DNA of 64,000 nt, taken from positions 558,001-622,000 of the forward strand of contig OW568865.1 in assembly GCA_938743325.2 (NCBI GenBank). The letters run 5' to 3'. This DNA is from Pycnococcus provasolii (Eukaryota > Chlorophyta > Pseudoscourfieldiophyceae > Pseudoscourfieldiales > Pycnococcaceae). Position numbers and translations under genes: made by a program. Below, piece after piece: positions 19,246 to 31,400 of the stretch (position 1 is its first letter; every line of letters starts with the position of its first letter). The notes beneath the pieces are model-generated. The model was not told the DNA's origin. It saw nothing but the letters and a program-made list of their open reading frames with translations, and made no database searches.

Positions 19246-21087
19246 ATGTTCCCGTCCACCACCATGGCGGCGGCTCGTGCTCTCTTTCTTCGTGCTTCAT
19301 CATCATCATCATCGTCATTGTCGTCTTTGTTGTTTGGGATTCGTGCTTTCAGCAGTAGTGCTTCTCCTCCTCCTGCTTCTTCAGGTTTGTCATTTTCGTA
19401 CTCGGACCTCTTCGCACCTTCGTCGTCATCCTCGTCGTCAGCGTCGTCGTCAGCCTCCTCGTCGTCGTCAGCTGTCAAGTACCGTCGTCTTGACTCTGTG
19501 CCTGATTCCCTTGTGACTCTGCGTACAGTCAGTGGTTCCTCGTCATCCCCTGATAAACAAGTGCTTGAAGTTGCGCCGGAAGCTTTGCGAACACTCGCGG
19601 CGACTGCTATGAGAGATATCGCGCACCTCCTGCGACCAGGACACCTGCAGCAACTAAGAAATATTCTCGACGACGCCGAAGCGTCGCCCAACGATAAGTT
19701 CGTCGCGCTGGAACTGCTGAAAAATGCAAACATCGCAAGCGGAATGACGCTGCCCGGTTGCCAGGACACGGGAACCGCCATCGTCGTCGGGAAAAGAGGA
19801 AGGTACGTCTGGAGCACGGACGACAGCGTCACGGACGAGGAGGCTCTCAGCCACGGAGTATTCGACACATACACAAAAACAAACCTGAGGTACAGCCAAG
19901 TCGCGCCGCTCGACATGTTCACCGAAAAAAATACGGGAAGCAACCTGCCCGCGCAAATCGATCTGTACGCCGACAACCACGACCCGCTCGCGTACAAGTT
20001 CCTCTTCATGGCCAAGGGGGGAGGGAGCGCGAACAAGACGTTCCTGTACCAGCAGACGAAAGCGCTGCTCAACGAAAAGAGCCTCATGGCGTTCGTCGAG
20101 GAGAAGGTCAAAACGCTAGGAACGGCAGCCTGCCCCCCGTACCACCTCGCGCTCGTCATCGGCGGACTCAGCGCGGAAATGGCGCTCAAGACGGTGAAGC
20201 TCGCATCCGCGAGGTACTACGACGACCTGCCCACGGAGGGATCGGCGAACGGAACTGCATTTCGTGACCTGGAGTGGGAACAGCGCGTGCACAAGCTCAC
20301 GCAGAAGATGGGCATCGGCGCGCAGTTTGGAGGGAAGTATTTCTGCCACGACGTTCGCGTCATTCGCCTGCCTCGACACGGCGCGAGCTGCCCCGTCGCG
20401 CTTGGCGTCAGCTGCTCCGCCGATCGCCAGGCACTCGGGAAAATCACGCCGGACGGCGTGTTCCTCGAGCAGCTGGAGACGGACCCGTCGAAGTACCTTC
20501 CAGAAATCACCGAAGAGAAGCTTCCCGACGGAGACGTCGTGAAGATTGACCTGAACGCGGGCATGGATGCGGTGTTGGCGGAGTTGACGAAGCACACGAC
20601 GTCCACACGCGTAAGTCTCAGTGGAACGCTCGTCGTCGCGCGCGACATTGCTCATGCGAAGATCAAGGAGCGCCTCGAGGCGACGGGTGAGCTGCCGCAG
20701 TACCTGAAAGATTATCCTGTGTACTACGCCGGACCTGCGAAAACACCGGAGGGATACGCATCAGGAAGCTTCGGACCAACCACCGCAGGTCGCATGGACG
20801 CGTACGTTGACCTCTTCCAGAAGCACGGAGGATCGAAGGTGATGTTGGCGAAGGGAAATCGCAGCGCGGCTGTCACGCGCGCGTGCAAAGATCACGGCGG
20901 ATTCTACCTCGGCTCCATCGGCGGACCGGCGGCTATTTTAGCGTCAAACAATATCAAGAAGGTGGAGGTGCTCGAGTACGAGGAATTGGGTATGGAAGCG
21001 GTATGGAAAATCGAGGTTGAGGATTTTCCGTGCTTCATTGTCGTCGACGATAAAGGGAACGACTTCTTTAAGAAGTTTGGAATGTAA
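19246..21087 (+). CDS. FUM: Class I (Fe-S dependent) fumarate hydratase, organelle-targeted
   Basis: The 613-residue enzyme interconverts fumarate and malate. It belongs to the oxygen-sensitive 4Fe-4S class I type rather than the class II type of animals and land plants. Diagnostic segments include [14 protein letters not shown] with the first cluster Cys, the [20 protein letters not shown] block, and Cys residues in [21 protein letters not shown]. The C-terminal half holds [19 protein letters not shown] and [16 protein letters not shown]. The first 80 residues are Ser/Ala/Arg-rich, a mitochondrial presequence (FLRASSSS...FGIRAFSSS). I chose the ATG at 19246; a second in-frame ATG follows at 19264. 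The open frame runs upstream but only through non-protein-like sequence. Confidence 0.95.
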   Translation: MFPSTTMAAARALFLRASSSSSSSLSSLLFGIRAFSSSASPPPASSGLSFSYSDLFAPSSSSSSSASSSASSSSSAVKYRRLDSVPDSLVTLRTVSGSSSSPDKQVLEVAPEALRTLAATAMRDIAHLLRPGHLQQLRNILDDAEASPNDKFVALELLKNANIASGMTLPGCQDTGTAIVVGKRGRYVWSTDDSVTDEEALSHGVFDTYTKTNLRYSQVAPLDMFTEKNTGSNLPAQIDLYADNHDPLAYKFLFMAKGGGSANKTFLYQQTKALLNEKSLMAFVEEKVKTLGTAACPPYHLALVIGGLSAEMALKTVKLASARYYDDLPTEGSANGTAFRDLEWEQRVHKLTQKMGIGAQFGGKYFCHDVRVIRLPRHGASCPVALGVSCSADRQALGKITPDGVFLEQLETDPSKYLPEITEEKLPDGDVVKIDLNAGMDAVLAELTKHTTSTRVSLSGTLVVARDIAHAKIKERLEATGELPQYLKDYPVYYAGPAKTPEGYASGSFGPTTAGRMDAYVDLFQKHGGSKVMLAKGNRSAAVTRACKDHGGFYLGSIGGPAAILASNNIKKVEVLEYEELGMEAVWKIEVEDFPCFIVVDDKGNDFFKKFGM

Positions 21088-21254
21088 TAGCTCGAGAGTG
21101 ACATTGTTTGTGTGGGTGATGATGAAACTATGTAGTTTTCAAAGAAAACATTTTTTCTACCGGATGACTGCAATCGACTGCCAAGGCGTAGAGAAGAATG
21201 GACCTTGGTATTTTGTACACATGCATAACTTACATATTTTATCTCTTAAGTTGT

Positions 21255-23012
21255 TTAAGATCTGAGTCTATCGAGTGCATTGGCTGCCTCAGTCTGTACG
21301 TCGTCATTGTTCGGATGATTGCGTCTCGCTGCCTGGATGGCAGGTATTGCGCCAGCATCGATGGCGTGCCGTTTGCATTCGGCACACAACGATGTATTCA
21401 CCGATGTGTTATATAATACCGCGCACGCCTCCTCCTGCACACCCGCGTGGTTCTCATGCCGTTTTATTGCCGATACCACAGCCTCTATGCCGCCCGCCTC
21501 GGCAATGCGCGACATGTTCTCGGAGTTGTCGTATGAAAGGTTGATCAATGCCCGACACGCCCACTGCTGCACATCCGCGTGGTTCTCATGCCGTTTCATT
21601 GCAGATACCACCACCTCTATGCCGCCCGCCTGACCAATGCGCGACACGTTCTCGTCGTTGATAGACAGGTTGCCCAATGCCAAGCATGCCCACTCTTGCA
21701 CACCCGCGTTGTTCTCATGCCGTTTCATTGCCCTTAACACCGCCTCTATGCCGCCCGCCTGACCAATGCGCTTCTGGTCATCGGGGATGCGAGACAGGTT
21801 GCGCAATGCCCAGCACGCTTGCTGCTGCACATTCGCGTTGTTCTCATGCCGTTTCATTGCCGACACCACCGCCTCTATGCCGCCCGCCTGAGCGATGCGT
21901 GACTGGTTCTCGGAGTTGTCTTTATCTCTAGTCAGATTGACGAATGCCCGACACGCTTGCTCCTGCACATCCGCATCAGCGACATTCAGCTTCATTGTTT
22001 CGATGATCGCATTCACGTTGTTTCTTCCTTCCGCTTCTTTGATGCTATCGATAGCCGATTTACTACTTGTTGACGTCTTCGCGCTCTCTCTTGCCACCGC
22101 TTGTTGGCGGTAAGATTCAATTTCCTTCGCCTTCTCTCTCGCCATCGCTGCGCGACCCGCCTTGGCATCCACACTCAACATGTGTAAGCGCGTTGCAGCT
22201 TCGCGCACATGAGCCACTTTTCTCCAATTGGCTTGTGCCTTGAAACTATCAATCGCCGCCTGGCCGCGTCGAACTGTTGAGATACTTGATTCAGGTGCGC
22301 GTGATGTCGGCCGTGCGCTTGGCGGACGACGTTTCAGAAACTTTTTCTTCTCCAGCGTCGAGAACCCAACCTCGCTCATGACATCTTCGTCAACGAGGCT
22401 CAGGTCCTCCTTGGTCACGACTCCCATTTCGAAGAGAGCATCAGCGTACTTGTCAAGGTGCATTCCTTGAAGCAATTGTAAGGCGTCAGCGTGCATGCCG
22501 TTCGTCGCCTGAGTCGCCTCTCGAGCTTTTGCGGACTTCGCCTCGTTGAGTCGGTCGACAACTTTCTGCATACCCACATTCCAGTAGTCAGCGTCGTTGC
22601 GGTTGAGATCAATCACGTCGACTCCTCTTAAGTACGTAAGGTCGTCGGGCAAGTCTGCAAAGAACTCGTTGATGCGGTGCTTGTCCTCAACGCGTACGAC
22701 AGGTTGTATTGCAACGCCCGCCGCCTTAGCTGCTCGGAGTTCTTTCAGACAGAAGTCGCGTTTGAGATAGTCGTCGTCAGGCGAGTTTGGTCCTTTCGTG
22801 ACGATGGCGATAAGCATGTCGCAGTTGCTCGCACCTTCGACCATCGCCGCTTCATCTCTCTTTGGCATTTCCACGTCAAGCCAAATACCGAGTTCGTGGT
22901 TTTTCTCGAGCGACCTAAACATCTTCTCCGCGAGGCCGACGGCGGCGTCGTTGCGTCTCGTGTGCGAGAGGAAGACGTCCCATTGACCCGGCGCGTTGAT
23001 GGCGGACGGCAT
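21255..23012 (-). CDS. TIR-SAM-armadillo repeat protein (SARM1 parts in reverse order)
   Basis: The 585-residue protein has a TIR domain at about residues 9-160: WDVFLSHTRRND, a GIWLDVEM strand, DMLIAIVTKGP, and FCLKELRAAKAAG, whose Glu aligns with the catalytic Glu of NAD-cleaving TIR enzymes. A SAM domain follows at about 170-230 (LLQGMHLDKYADALFEMGV...DVMSEVGFSTLEKKKFLK). After a basic helical linker come about five armadillo repeats at 345-585. The repeats are strikingly alike, each with IGQAGGIEAVVSAMKRHENN and a W/RALxNLS helix. SARM1 uses ARM-SAM-SAM-TIR, so the order here is inverted. NAD hydrolysis and a defence or stress-signalling role are inference. The start at 23012 gives MPSAINAPGQWD directly before the TIR. 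Confidence 0.9.
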   Translation of the reverse strand: MPSAINAPGQWDVFLSHTRRNDAAVGLAEKMFRSLEKNHELGIWLDVEMPKRDEAAMVEGASNCDMLIAIVTKGPNSPDDDYLKRDFCLKELRAAKAAGVAIQPVVRVEDKHRINEFFADLPDDLTYLRGVDVIDLNRNDADYWNVGMQKVVDRLNEAKSAKAREATQATNGMHADALQLLQGMHLDKYADALFEMGVVTKEDLSLVDEDVMSEVGFSTLEKKKFLKRRPPSARPTSRAPESSISTVRRGQAAIDSFKAQANWRKVAHVREAATRLHMLSVDAKAGRAAMAREKAKEIESYRQQAVARESAKTSTSSKSAIDSIKEAEGRNNVNAIIETMKLNVADADVQEQACRAFVNLTRDKDNSENQSRIAQAGGIEAVVSAMKRHENNANVQQQACWALRNLSRIPDDQKRIGQAGGIEAVLRAMKRHENNAGVQEWACLALGNLSINDENVSRIGQAGGIEVVVSAMKRHENHADVQQWACRALINLSYDNSENMSRIAEAGGIEAVVSAIKRHENHAGVQEEACAVLYNTSVNTSLCAECKRHAIDAGAIPAIQAARRNHPNNDDVQTEAANALDRLRS

Positions 23013-23787
23013 TGCTGTGCCTCTACCAAATATGTCGTGCGGGCGAGGAGAGGAGAGGTGGCCGCAGGAAAAGGAAAGTAAAATATGTTGGTGGTGCACC
23101 GTTTAGCGGCCTGGCCCGGCCGGGAGCAGCTGAGAAAATTATCCCCTATCAGGTTGGATCCGCAAGCGGCGAGGGCCGAGGAATAAGCAGCCCGCCCGGT
23201 CGCTGCCTTCGAGTTGTTTCACCAGGCAGCCAGGCGGCGTTCCGGTAAGGTCTCTTGAGCACCTCGCACCTCGCGTGCTTGAGCTCGCGGACGGACTCTC
23301 CTCCGGTCTCGCTCATTGACCATCTGAATCAACCAGGAAACAACGCCGGCCCAGAGCTTGTCAGCTTGTGAGCTTGTGAGTGCTTGTCAGCTTGCTGATT
23401 TGCTCACCTTGCTTCTTGCCGCCTTGCCGCCTTCCAGTTGCCAGCTCGCGGCCATCACACGAGGTCATCACACAGGTCCATCAAGGTTGGTCCATCACAC
23501 GGCTGTACGGCGGGGGAGGCAAGGAGCTCGGAGGCAAGGCGAGTATGCAAGGCGGGGATGCAAGGCGGGGATGCAAGGCGGGGAGGCAAGGCGAGGATTC
23601 GACAAATAAACCTTCCTTGCTCCTGTATGTAGGTATGCGTGCCATCACACGCCCACCTAGCTACTGTATTTGTCTTATTTGGTAGGTACCACCCGTGTTT
23701 CAGACTTTCAGTGACGTGTCGCCGTCCTCGGCCTTACATCCCTCCCTCCCAATTTCAGATCCCTGCCACCAGGCTCAGGAGGGAGTG
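23013..23787. other. Intergenic spacer between divergent TIR-SAM-ARM and F-box/WD40 genes
   Basis: No supported gene. It contains short degenerate repeats: GCTTGTGAGC-like units near 23355-23400 and a 14-bp array at 23520-23595. The array units contain GGGATGCAAGGCGG and repeat about five times. Confidence 0.5.
23520..23595. repeat. Short tandem array, about 14-bp units
   Basis: Units based on GCAAGGCGGGGAT repeat about five times with small changes, in the putative promoter of the F-box gene. Confidence 0.55.
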
Positions 23788-25452
23788 ATGATGGCCGCGT
23801 CGTCACCATCATCCGCATCCGCATCCGCATCGGCTTCATCAGGCCCGTCAGCATCCTCATCCTTGCCTGCTTCTGGTTCATTGGGTGGGTTGCAGGTGGC
23901 TATGCCTACCTCGTCGTCTTGGCCGCTCCTGCCTAAGGCATGTCTTGAGCACATCTTTCTCAACGCCGATCCGAAGGCGGCGTGCGCGCTCGCAAGCACG
24001 TGCCGAGCGTGGAGAGATGCACTGAACAATAACAAGGCGCTGTGGGCGCAGCTGTACGAGCGTGAGTATGGCATGGAAGGGGAAGCCAGGAGGCACTTTC
24101 GAGCAGACTGGAGGAGACTCTTCGCAGAACAGGCGAGCCTCGCGCACCGATGGGCCGCAGGAACGCCTTTGGACAGGAGAAGGTGGGCTGGACACGAGGG
24201 CGCCGTGAACGCCATCTCAATGCTACCCGGTGGCGAGGCGGTGGCCACCGCTTCCGCAGACTCCACCATACGCGTCTGGTCGAGAGCGCACGGGACGTGG
24301 TCCACCGTCATAGGCAACGTCGGAGGCGGGACGGTAACAAGCGTCGCGTCAACAAGAGGATACCTCGTCGCCGGCGCACGAGATCGTAACGTACGCCTGT
24401 GGAAACTTGGACGCGCCGTTGACTCCATTGACGGCCACGAGCCGCTCGCAACCTTTGCGCCGGCAAGAACGAGCGCACGACGTGGACCTATAAACGGCGT
24501 TGCGATGCTGGGTGGTGACCTGTCTACCGGCAAGGAACGACACTCCGACATCGCGTTCGCGTTGAATAACAAGGTGAACGACGTAGCCGGTTCAGGCGGC
24601 AGCAGCAGCAGCAGCTCGAGCATGTCGAGGTGGGTGAGCCGAGACCCAACGGCGCCTGTCGAAGAGCTGCGACGAAACCAGCCGCGTGCTCCAAGCCAAG
24701 TTGCGGCTGTATTCGCAACCGGCGAGGTGAGCCTATGGCCGACGGACGGCGGGAGAGGCGGCGCGACGGAGGAACAGCCGATTGGACAACACGAGGGGGC
24801 GGTGTACGGCATCTGCACAGCCGGAAGTCCTCAACACCAGCATCGACACGGCGGCGAGGAGAGCAGCGTTCTCGCGACGTGCTCCGCCGATCGCACGGTG
24901 CGTCTGTGGGACGTCCGCGTTGACGGCGCAGGAAGAGAAGGTGCCGTTCTCGTGCTTGAAGGTCACGCGGACGGAGCGCTCTGCGTCGCGAGCGGTGGTG
25001 GCATGCGCCTCGCGTCAGGTGGCATGGAAGGTTCCGTCGTCCTGTGGGACTTGCGCGTAGCCTCGAACGAAGCGAACGGGTCTAGACAATCGCGAGCTTG
25101 TCTCATGCGCCTTGACCGGCCGGGCTGCTCGGACCTCGAGGCTTGGGAAGCAGACTGGGTGAAAGGCATCGACATATGCGGCGCGACTGGCCGTGTCGGT
25201 GTCGTCTACAAGTCAGGAGCGCTGTGCGTCTGGCCAGGCTGGTGGAAGGAGTCGTCTCTGAACCAGCAGTCTGTCGACGAACTCGAGCTCATGTCCGGTT
25301 GTCCTGCACAAGCACGCCCTCTCTTTGAGGAGAAAGGTGCCGGCGCGCGCTGCGTAACCATCGACGAAGATGGCGTGGTGGCGGGTGGAAAAGTCGACGT
25401 GCTTGCGTGGGACTTTGCCGTCGCGAATCGTATCGATAATCATGTACAATAG
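23788..25452 (+). CDS. F-box/WD40 repeat protein
   Basis: The 554-residue protein has a Ser/Ala-rich start, then an F-box-like segment at about residues 48-100 (LPKACLEHIFLNADPKAACA...CRAWRDALNNNKALWAQLY). At least six WD40 repeats follow, for example GHEGAVNAISMLPGG...IRVW, GTVTSVASTRGY...VRLW, QHEGAVYGIC...CSADRTVRLWDV and GHADGALCVASGGG...VVLWDL. F-box/WD40 proteins usually link SCF ubiquitin ligases to their substrates. A (GCATCC)n run encodes SASASAS near the start. I chose the first of two adjacent ATGs. The target is unknown. Confidence 0.85.
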   Translation: MMAASSPSSASASASASSGPSASSSLPASGSLGGLQVAMPTSSSWPLLPKACLEHIFLNADPKAACALASTCRAWRDALNNNKALWAQLYEREYGMEGEARRHFRADWRRLFAEQASLAHRWAAGTPLDRRRWAGHEGAVNAISMLPGGEAVATASADSTIRVWSRAHGTWSTVIGNVGGGTVTSVASTRGYLVAGARDRNVRLWKLGRAVDSIDGHEPLATFAPARTSARRGPINGVAMLGGDLSTGKERHSDIAFALNNKVNDVAGSGGSSSSSSSMSRWVSRDPTAPVEELRRNQPRAPSQVAAVFATGEVSLWPTDGGRGGATEEQPIGQHEGAVYGICTAGSPQHQHRHGGEESSVLATCSADRTVRLWDVRVDGAGREGAVLVLEGHADGALCVASGGGMRLASGGMEGSVVLWDLRVASNEANGSRQSRACLMRLDRPGCSDLEAWEADWVKGIDICGATGRVGVVYKSGALCVWPGWWKESSLNQQSVDELELMSGCPAQARPLFEEKGAGARCVTIDEDGVVAGGKVDVLAWDFAVANRIDNHVQ

Positions 25453-25492
25453 TTACTTAAATGTGTTGAATCAAATCAAAATTCCATCATCT

Positions 25493-28400
25493 TCAACTTC
25501 CTGTTGATAGATTCATCTCGGCAGAGATCTGCGCAAGCAAATCCGATGCAGGAGGCGTTGCCGGTGCCGCCGTTAACGAAGCGGAGACGGAAGCCGCCGC
25601 CTGCTCCGTGGCTGACGAGAGCGCCTGAAAGCTGATTCTCACCTCGCGATCGAGCAGTGCAACGACCTCCGCAAGGTCTTCCGCGCTCCATCTCTCACCG
25701 TGCTCGAGTACTCGTAGCTCCGCCTCAACGCGTCCTAGCAATATTGCGACGGATTCACTCGCAGCTGCGACGTTGCCTTCTCCAAGACCTCGAGCTGAAG
25801 TCCAGGCACCCGCGCCTCCGCCTCCGCCTGAGCCGCCGAGGCGTGCAAATGCCGAGCGCTCGTCAGAGTGAGTCATGTCACGTGCAAGGCCGTTCGCGGT
25901 TGCCATCGACTCCAGAACGAGAGTCACGATCGCCTTCAGGGCACTCAGCAAGCTCGTTGCACGACGCTTCATCTCGATCACATCAGCCTCGAGTGTTTGC
26001 CAAGCCTTCAGCTCGTTCTTCGATGCCTCCTCTGCGCTCGCCAGCGCGGAGGCCATCTCAGACTTGTAGTTCTGCAGCTCTGAGTTGATCTCGGCGAAAC
26101 GACTTCGTATGCGCTCCGACGATTTCAGAGTCTTCATGCCACTCTCCGCAAGCGCGGCATTTGCGGCACGCTCTGCAACCGTGTCGAATCGCTGCCTGAG
26201 CGATTGCAGCGCCTGATCCTTACGTCGAATGGTGGCATTCAGAATGCGCGCGCGATCCTCGAGAGCACCAGCACCCGATGAGCGCGCCTCCTCGAGCTCG
26301 CGAGACAGTTGGTCCACCTTCCCACGAAGGCTAACAATCACCGCATCCTTGCGTACCGACGCGAAATTCGCACGGCGCAGCTTGCTCGAAAGCTCCACCT
26401 TGTCCGTGGCCGAACCAGCCTTCTCGTCGCCCTTGTTTTCCTTCAGCTCTTCTGTTAGCGCTGATGCGCGGTCGCGCTGTCGCCCAAGCTCGGAACGAAC
26501 CACCTTCAGCTGGGCCGTGAGGTAGCTGTTCTGGCTTTTTAGCGTCGCGGCATCAGGAGCACCCTTTGCCACCTCGCGCAAGCGCGACAGCTCTGTTTTC
26601 GCCATCTCGAGGTCACGCTTCGACGCCGTTTTGTAGCGTCTGTACTCACCTTCCACCGCCTTCAGCTTCGCCTTCAGCGTCTTGCACTTCTCCTCCGCCT
26701 CGGCAAGCTGCACTTTCTTCGCCGCCAGAGTTTGACGTTCTGATTCAGTTTCTCGCCGTGCCATGTCAACGGCCTCGGTGTACTGCGACGTTCGCAGGTT
26801 TCCAAGTAATTCCTGCACCTCGCGCTCGAGCTCCATGACAGCACGGGCAGCTGTCGGCGAATTGTCGTCGTCGACAGGAGCTGTATGTCCTTTCGCCGCC
26901 TCGGCGAAGAACGCCGGACTAGTTGGATGGTACCAAAAGGAGGCGCTACTCTCCGGTTCGCTCGAAGCCTCCGCAGAGATGGAATTTGCCTCCTCGGGGT
27001 TGTCCGTTTGAGTGCCGCGAAGAGCCTCCCAAATGTCCATTGCGGACGCCTCAGCCGCAGCCTTGGATTCGCTCGACTCCGCGCCTGCCGACATCCCCGC
27101 GGCGAAGAGCTTCTTCAGCTCCTTTTCTTTCGAAGTCTTGTACAGCTCAAATTCGTCGCGTATCAGCTTGGCATACGCACGCGTCTTTGTCAGCAGCTGG
27201 CTATGAGCCTTCTCCGCCGCCTCGGCGCGCGCCTCAGCGGCGGCAGACTTGGCGCTCAGATCATCCACAGTGTTTGTCAGACTCTCTTCCATTGCCGTGC
27301 GAACGTCGTGCCGTGCGCGGAATTCCGCACTCTCGAGCTCCTCGCGAAGCTTTGACGCGAACTCTTCCTGAGCTGCCTCAAGCATTGCGACGTGCTCCTC
27401 CTTCAACTCTGCCACAGCGGCGTCGTGACGCTCCTGCGTTTCGGCACGCTCAGCTGTCCACGCACGCTCTGCTGCCTCGGCAGCCTCCACCAGGCGTTCA
27501 CGCTCCGCAACGACAGCCTCCTGCCGCGCCGTTGCCAGCGCCAGGCCTTGAGTGGCGTCATTGAGTGCGCGACGAAGCGCTCGCTCGCTATCTCGTGCTG
27601 TCTTTGCCTGCTCCTTCGCCTCGCGCACCTCCTCCGCCGCCGCTGCGGTCGCTTCATTTGCCGCTGCCGCCTGCTGACGCATCGCCGCCTCGGTTGTCGC
27701 TGCCACCTCTTCTTTGCGCTGCAGCTCAATGTAGCGATTTTCCGCGTCAGCGATGCGCTGAGCGAGTAGCGCATGCTGCTCGTCAAGCGTGGCGAGCTGC
27801 GCGGCAAGTTCCTCCGCCTGGCCTTCTACGCCTGTGCTCGGAACAGTGAATACTTCGTTTGCCCGCGCCATGTACTCTTCGTGTCGCGCGTGGATCGCAT
27901 AGGCGAGATCACGCTGACGAAGTTCCATCGCCTCGAGCCGGGCCATGGCTGCACGCGCAGCCTCACGAGCATCGCGTGCAGTGCTTTCCTGGCTCTCGCA
28001 GAAGCGATGCAGACTTGCGAGAAGGCGTGCCACAGGTGGGGGAGCAGCTGGACTTGGCGTGTTGTCGACGCTACCGCCACCAGCCGCCGGTGATTCGGCG
28101 ACGCTTGGCGGAGGTGAAGGCGATGCCGCGTGGGCTCGGATAGTTGCACTAATCGTCGTGAGCAGCTCTGCACGCTCACGGCGCTCCTCCGCAAGAGTCG
28201 CCTCACACGAGGTGAGCAAGTCCTTGTGTTTGGAAAGTTCACCACGCACGGTAGCCAATTCACCGTCACGGGATTCCACAACAGATTCGAGTTCACGCAC
28301 GCGCGTTGCCTGCGCCTCGGTCGCACGATCAGCGCGATCAGTATTCGCGCGCGCAACCTCGACACGTTCGAGGTGCTCAGTCTCGTGCGTGGACAGCTGC

Positions 28401-31400
28401 ACCTCGAGTTTGGAGCACTCTTGCTGCAGGGAATTCTTAGAACGCAAGAGCTCCTTGACGAGATCTTTCAGCTCTTCCACAGCCTGTTCACCCATTCCCG
28501 GCGTGAACTGCTTATTAGTAATATCCTGAGCCATTGTCGAGTCCAAGGCGCCCTGCAACGAGCGCGCCTCGCGTAATGACCACACACACTTCGACACGAG
28601 CGTTGCAAGCGTCATCCGCAGCTGATCAATGGATGCCCCGTCGATCTCCGTAACCGTATCGTCGATTGGAAGATTCTCGGTATTCTCGGCATGACTTGCG
28701 CTACTAGCTCGTAGTTTTGCAAGTTCGTATTGCAGCTCCACATTATTCCGCGTCAACTCCTCGATGTGAGCGGTGGTGGCAGCCGTCTCTTCATCCAGGC
28801 GCGTGGCAGCAACGGCGACGGCCGTGCCCGATTCGAAAGTAGTCGTCTCCGACCTTTTTGATGCTTTCCATGCCTCAACGAGCCGTGTTGTCGCGGCCAC
28901 GGCATTGCTTGCAACATTATCGTCGTCCACTGATGTGGACGGAGTTTCGTCGAGCACGCTCGCGACAGCGTTGATGACATCGGCGCATGCGTCGCGCAAC
29001 AGCCTGTTCGTGTGCGCAGCCTGCTCTTCGGCAGCCATCGCGGCTGAGAGTTTTGCAAACTTTTGCGCCGACGCTTCGTCATCCCGACCAAAACTTCGCA
29101 TTTCAGCCAGCTCGCCCTCCAGGCGCGTAACCTCGAGACGAGCACGGTATAAATCAATCTTTGTCTGGCTCAGCTCCTGCTGAACCTTCTCAACGTCCGC
29201 TGATTCTGAGGCCACAACCGCCGCCTTCTTCTTTGCCGAAGCATCACCAATGGACTTTGCAGCATTTGGCGTTGGGATTTTGCCTGTACGCGATGTTGTC
29301 CTCGTTGCTAGTGGCGTCTTCGTGGCATCTGCAAGCTTCTTCAATTCCGCGATGCGCGACTCACGCTTCGCGATGACCTGGCGCAGCTCCATCTCCATTC
29401 GAGCCGCCACACGAATCTTTCGCTGTGCGTCCGCTTCGGCTAGACGTGAGCGCACGAGCTGCTTCGCAGTCATCTCTGCCGCAGCGGTATCCGGGGTACT
29501 CGTGCCCGAAGGAGTGCTGATTCGCACAAGCATAGCCTCCAGATCAGAGATGGCCTTGTCGCGCAGCTCACGATCGTCAATCAGGCTTGCAACCTCACTC
29601 TCGAGACGCGCAACTTGTTCCTCCAGTCCACCACGCACACTATCACTTGACGACGAGCTGACACCGGAAATGGAGAGGTCACGTTGCATAGTCTCGATCG
29701 TCGCCCTAGCTTCTGAAAGCTCCGCCTTCACCTGGATCAGAGACTGTGCCTGGTCGCGGCGCTCCTTTTCCATCTCATGCGCAACTTCTGCAAACTCAGC
29801 CCGCGCCTCTGCCGCGCCACGCTCGCGCGCAAGCTGCTCGGCATGAGCGTCCAGCGAGCTTGGAATCGCATCGCTTGACGACTCTTCCAGCATGCGCGTC
29901 TGTACGGCATCGCGCTCAAGGCGCATGTCGTGCACTTGCGTGCGCAATGCTACAGCTTCCTGCTGCGTGACGAGAAGCTGCTGACGTTGCGTTGCCAACT
30001 GAAGCTCCATTTCCGCGCGTGTTGCAACCCTAGTTGCGTCGTCATCGCCGTAGCCTGCGCGGGCTGCGTTTCCATTCGATGCTACCTGCGCTGATAGTGA
30101 CACGAGCTGCTTCTCCAGCCGATCGTTTGCTACGCGCAGCTCCCCTGATGCTACCTGTGCGGCATCGAATCGGCGCTGCGCAACACCAAGGCGACGGAGA
30201 GCCTCCCTCTCGCTCAATTTTAGAGCGCACAATTCACGTGTGAACGCCAGTAGACGTTCGTCCGTGCCTGGCTTGAGAAGCGCCGAGCCCACGGTGCTGT
30301 CGAGATACTCACGTAGAGCACGCTGGTCTCCCTCCTCATGCGACTCGGGCGTCTCCGCCGCGGCGGCGGATGCTCGGAGGTCCTGAATCTCCGCACTTAG
30401 CCTGCTAGCAGCATTCTGCGACGCAGCGCGTGCAGCGGTTTCCTCGGCAGCGCGAGTTCTTAAGACAGCTTCCTCCCGTTCGAGAGCAATCAGGCGCTTG
30501 CTCGCGGACTCAAGAGCGCGCGCCATCGAGTCGATTTGAGCTTGCTGTGCCTCCGCGCCAGCCGCGGCTGCGGCATCACGTAGGCTCTCGCGCTGTAGTC
30601 TCGTGTTCTTAAGGTGTGCCACCAACGTCTGCGACGTTTGCCACGAGTCTGTGCAACGCTCGAGCGCCAATTCTGCACTTTGAGCGCGCTCTAGTAGAAC
30701 TTCCTTCTGTGCTCGCGCCAATCTAAGGTCGACGGACGTCCTTGCGAGCTCTCGCTGCGAGGCTTCAAGTTTCTCCGCGACACGTTTCAGCGCCGTCGCG
30801 GCCCACGCTGCATCCGAATCGTCGCCGACACGGGCGGCGAGCGCGGCGCTTAGCTCCTCTCGGAAGCGCTGCACAGCATCGGTCGCCTGCGAAACCGCGA
30901 GCTCTGCGTATGTTGCCTGTGCCTGCTGCACGCGCGCCTCGCACGACGTTCGCAGACTCTCCAATTCCTCGAAATGACGCTTGCGCTGCGCATCGAGGCT
31001 TGATCGAAGGGCCGCAGCCACGCCTTCCACGTGCCGGAGAGCCTGTCGTACGCCAGCTGCATCTCGCTCGGTGCTCGAGGAAGCATCTCGTGCCTCGCGT
31101 AGTTCCGCCTTGAGCGCCACATTTTCCTTCGCGGAAATCTCAGCTGCGCGCGCCGCAGCACGGCGTTCGCCTTCGACAGTGCGCAGCTTTTCAGCGCCAC
31201 GCTGCAGCTGCTCTTCCACCGAAGCTACCTTTGCCTGCATGCTCTCCACCTCCGCGAGTGCCTGCGTCGCGCGCATTTCCAGCTGCCCCTCGACCGCCTT
31301 AGCAGCTGCGAGTTGTGCGGTGAGGGCGATTACGCGCTGCTCAGCCTCGGCAGTATCGTGAGCACCCTGCAGTGCCTCAACCGTCTCCATCAGCACGGAG

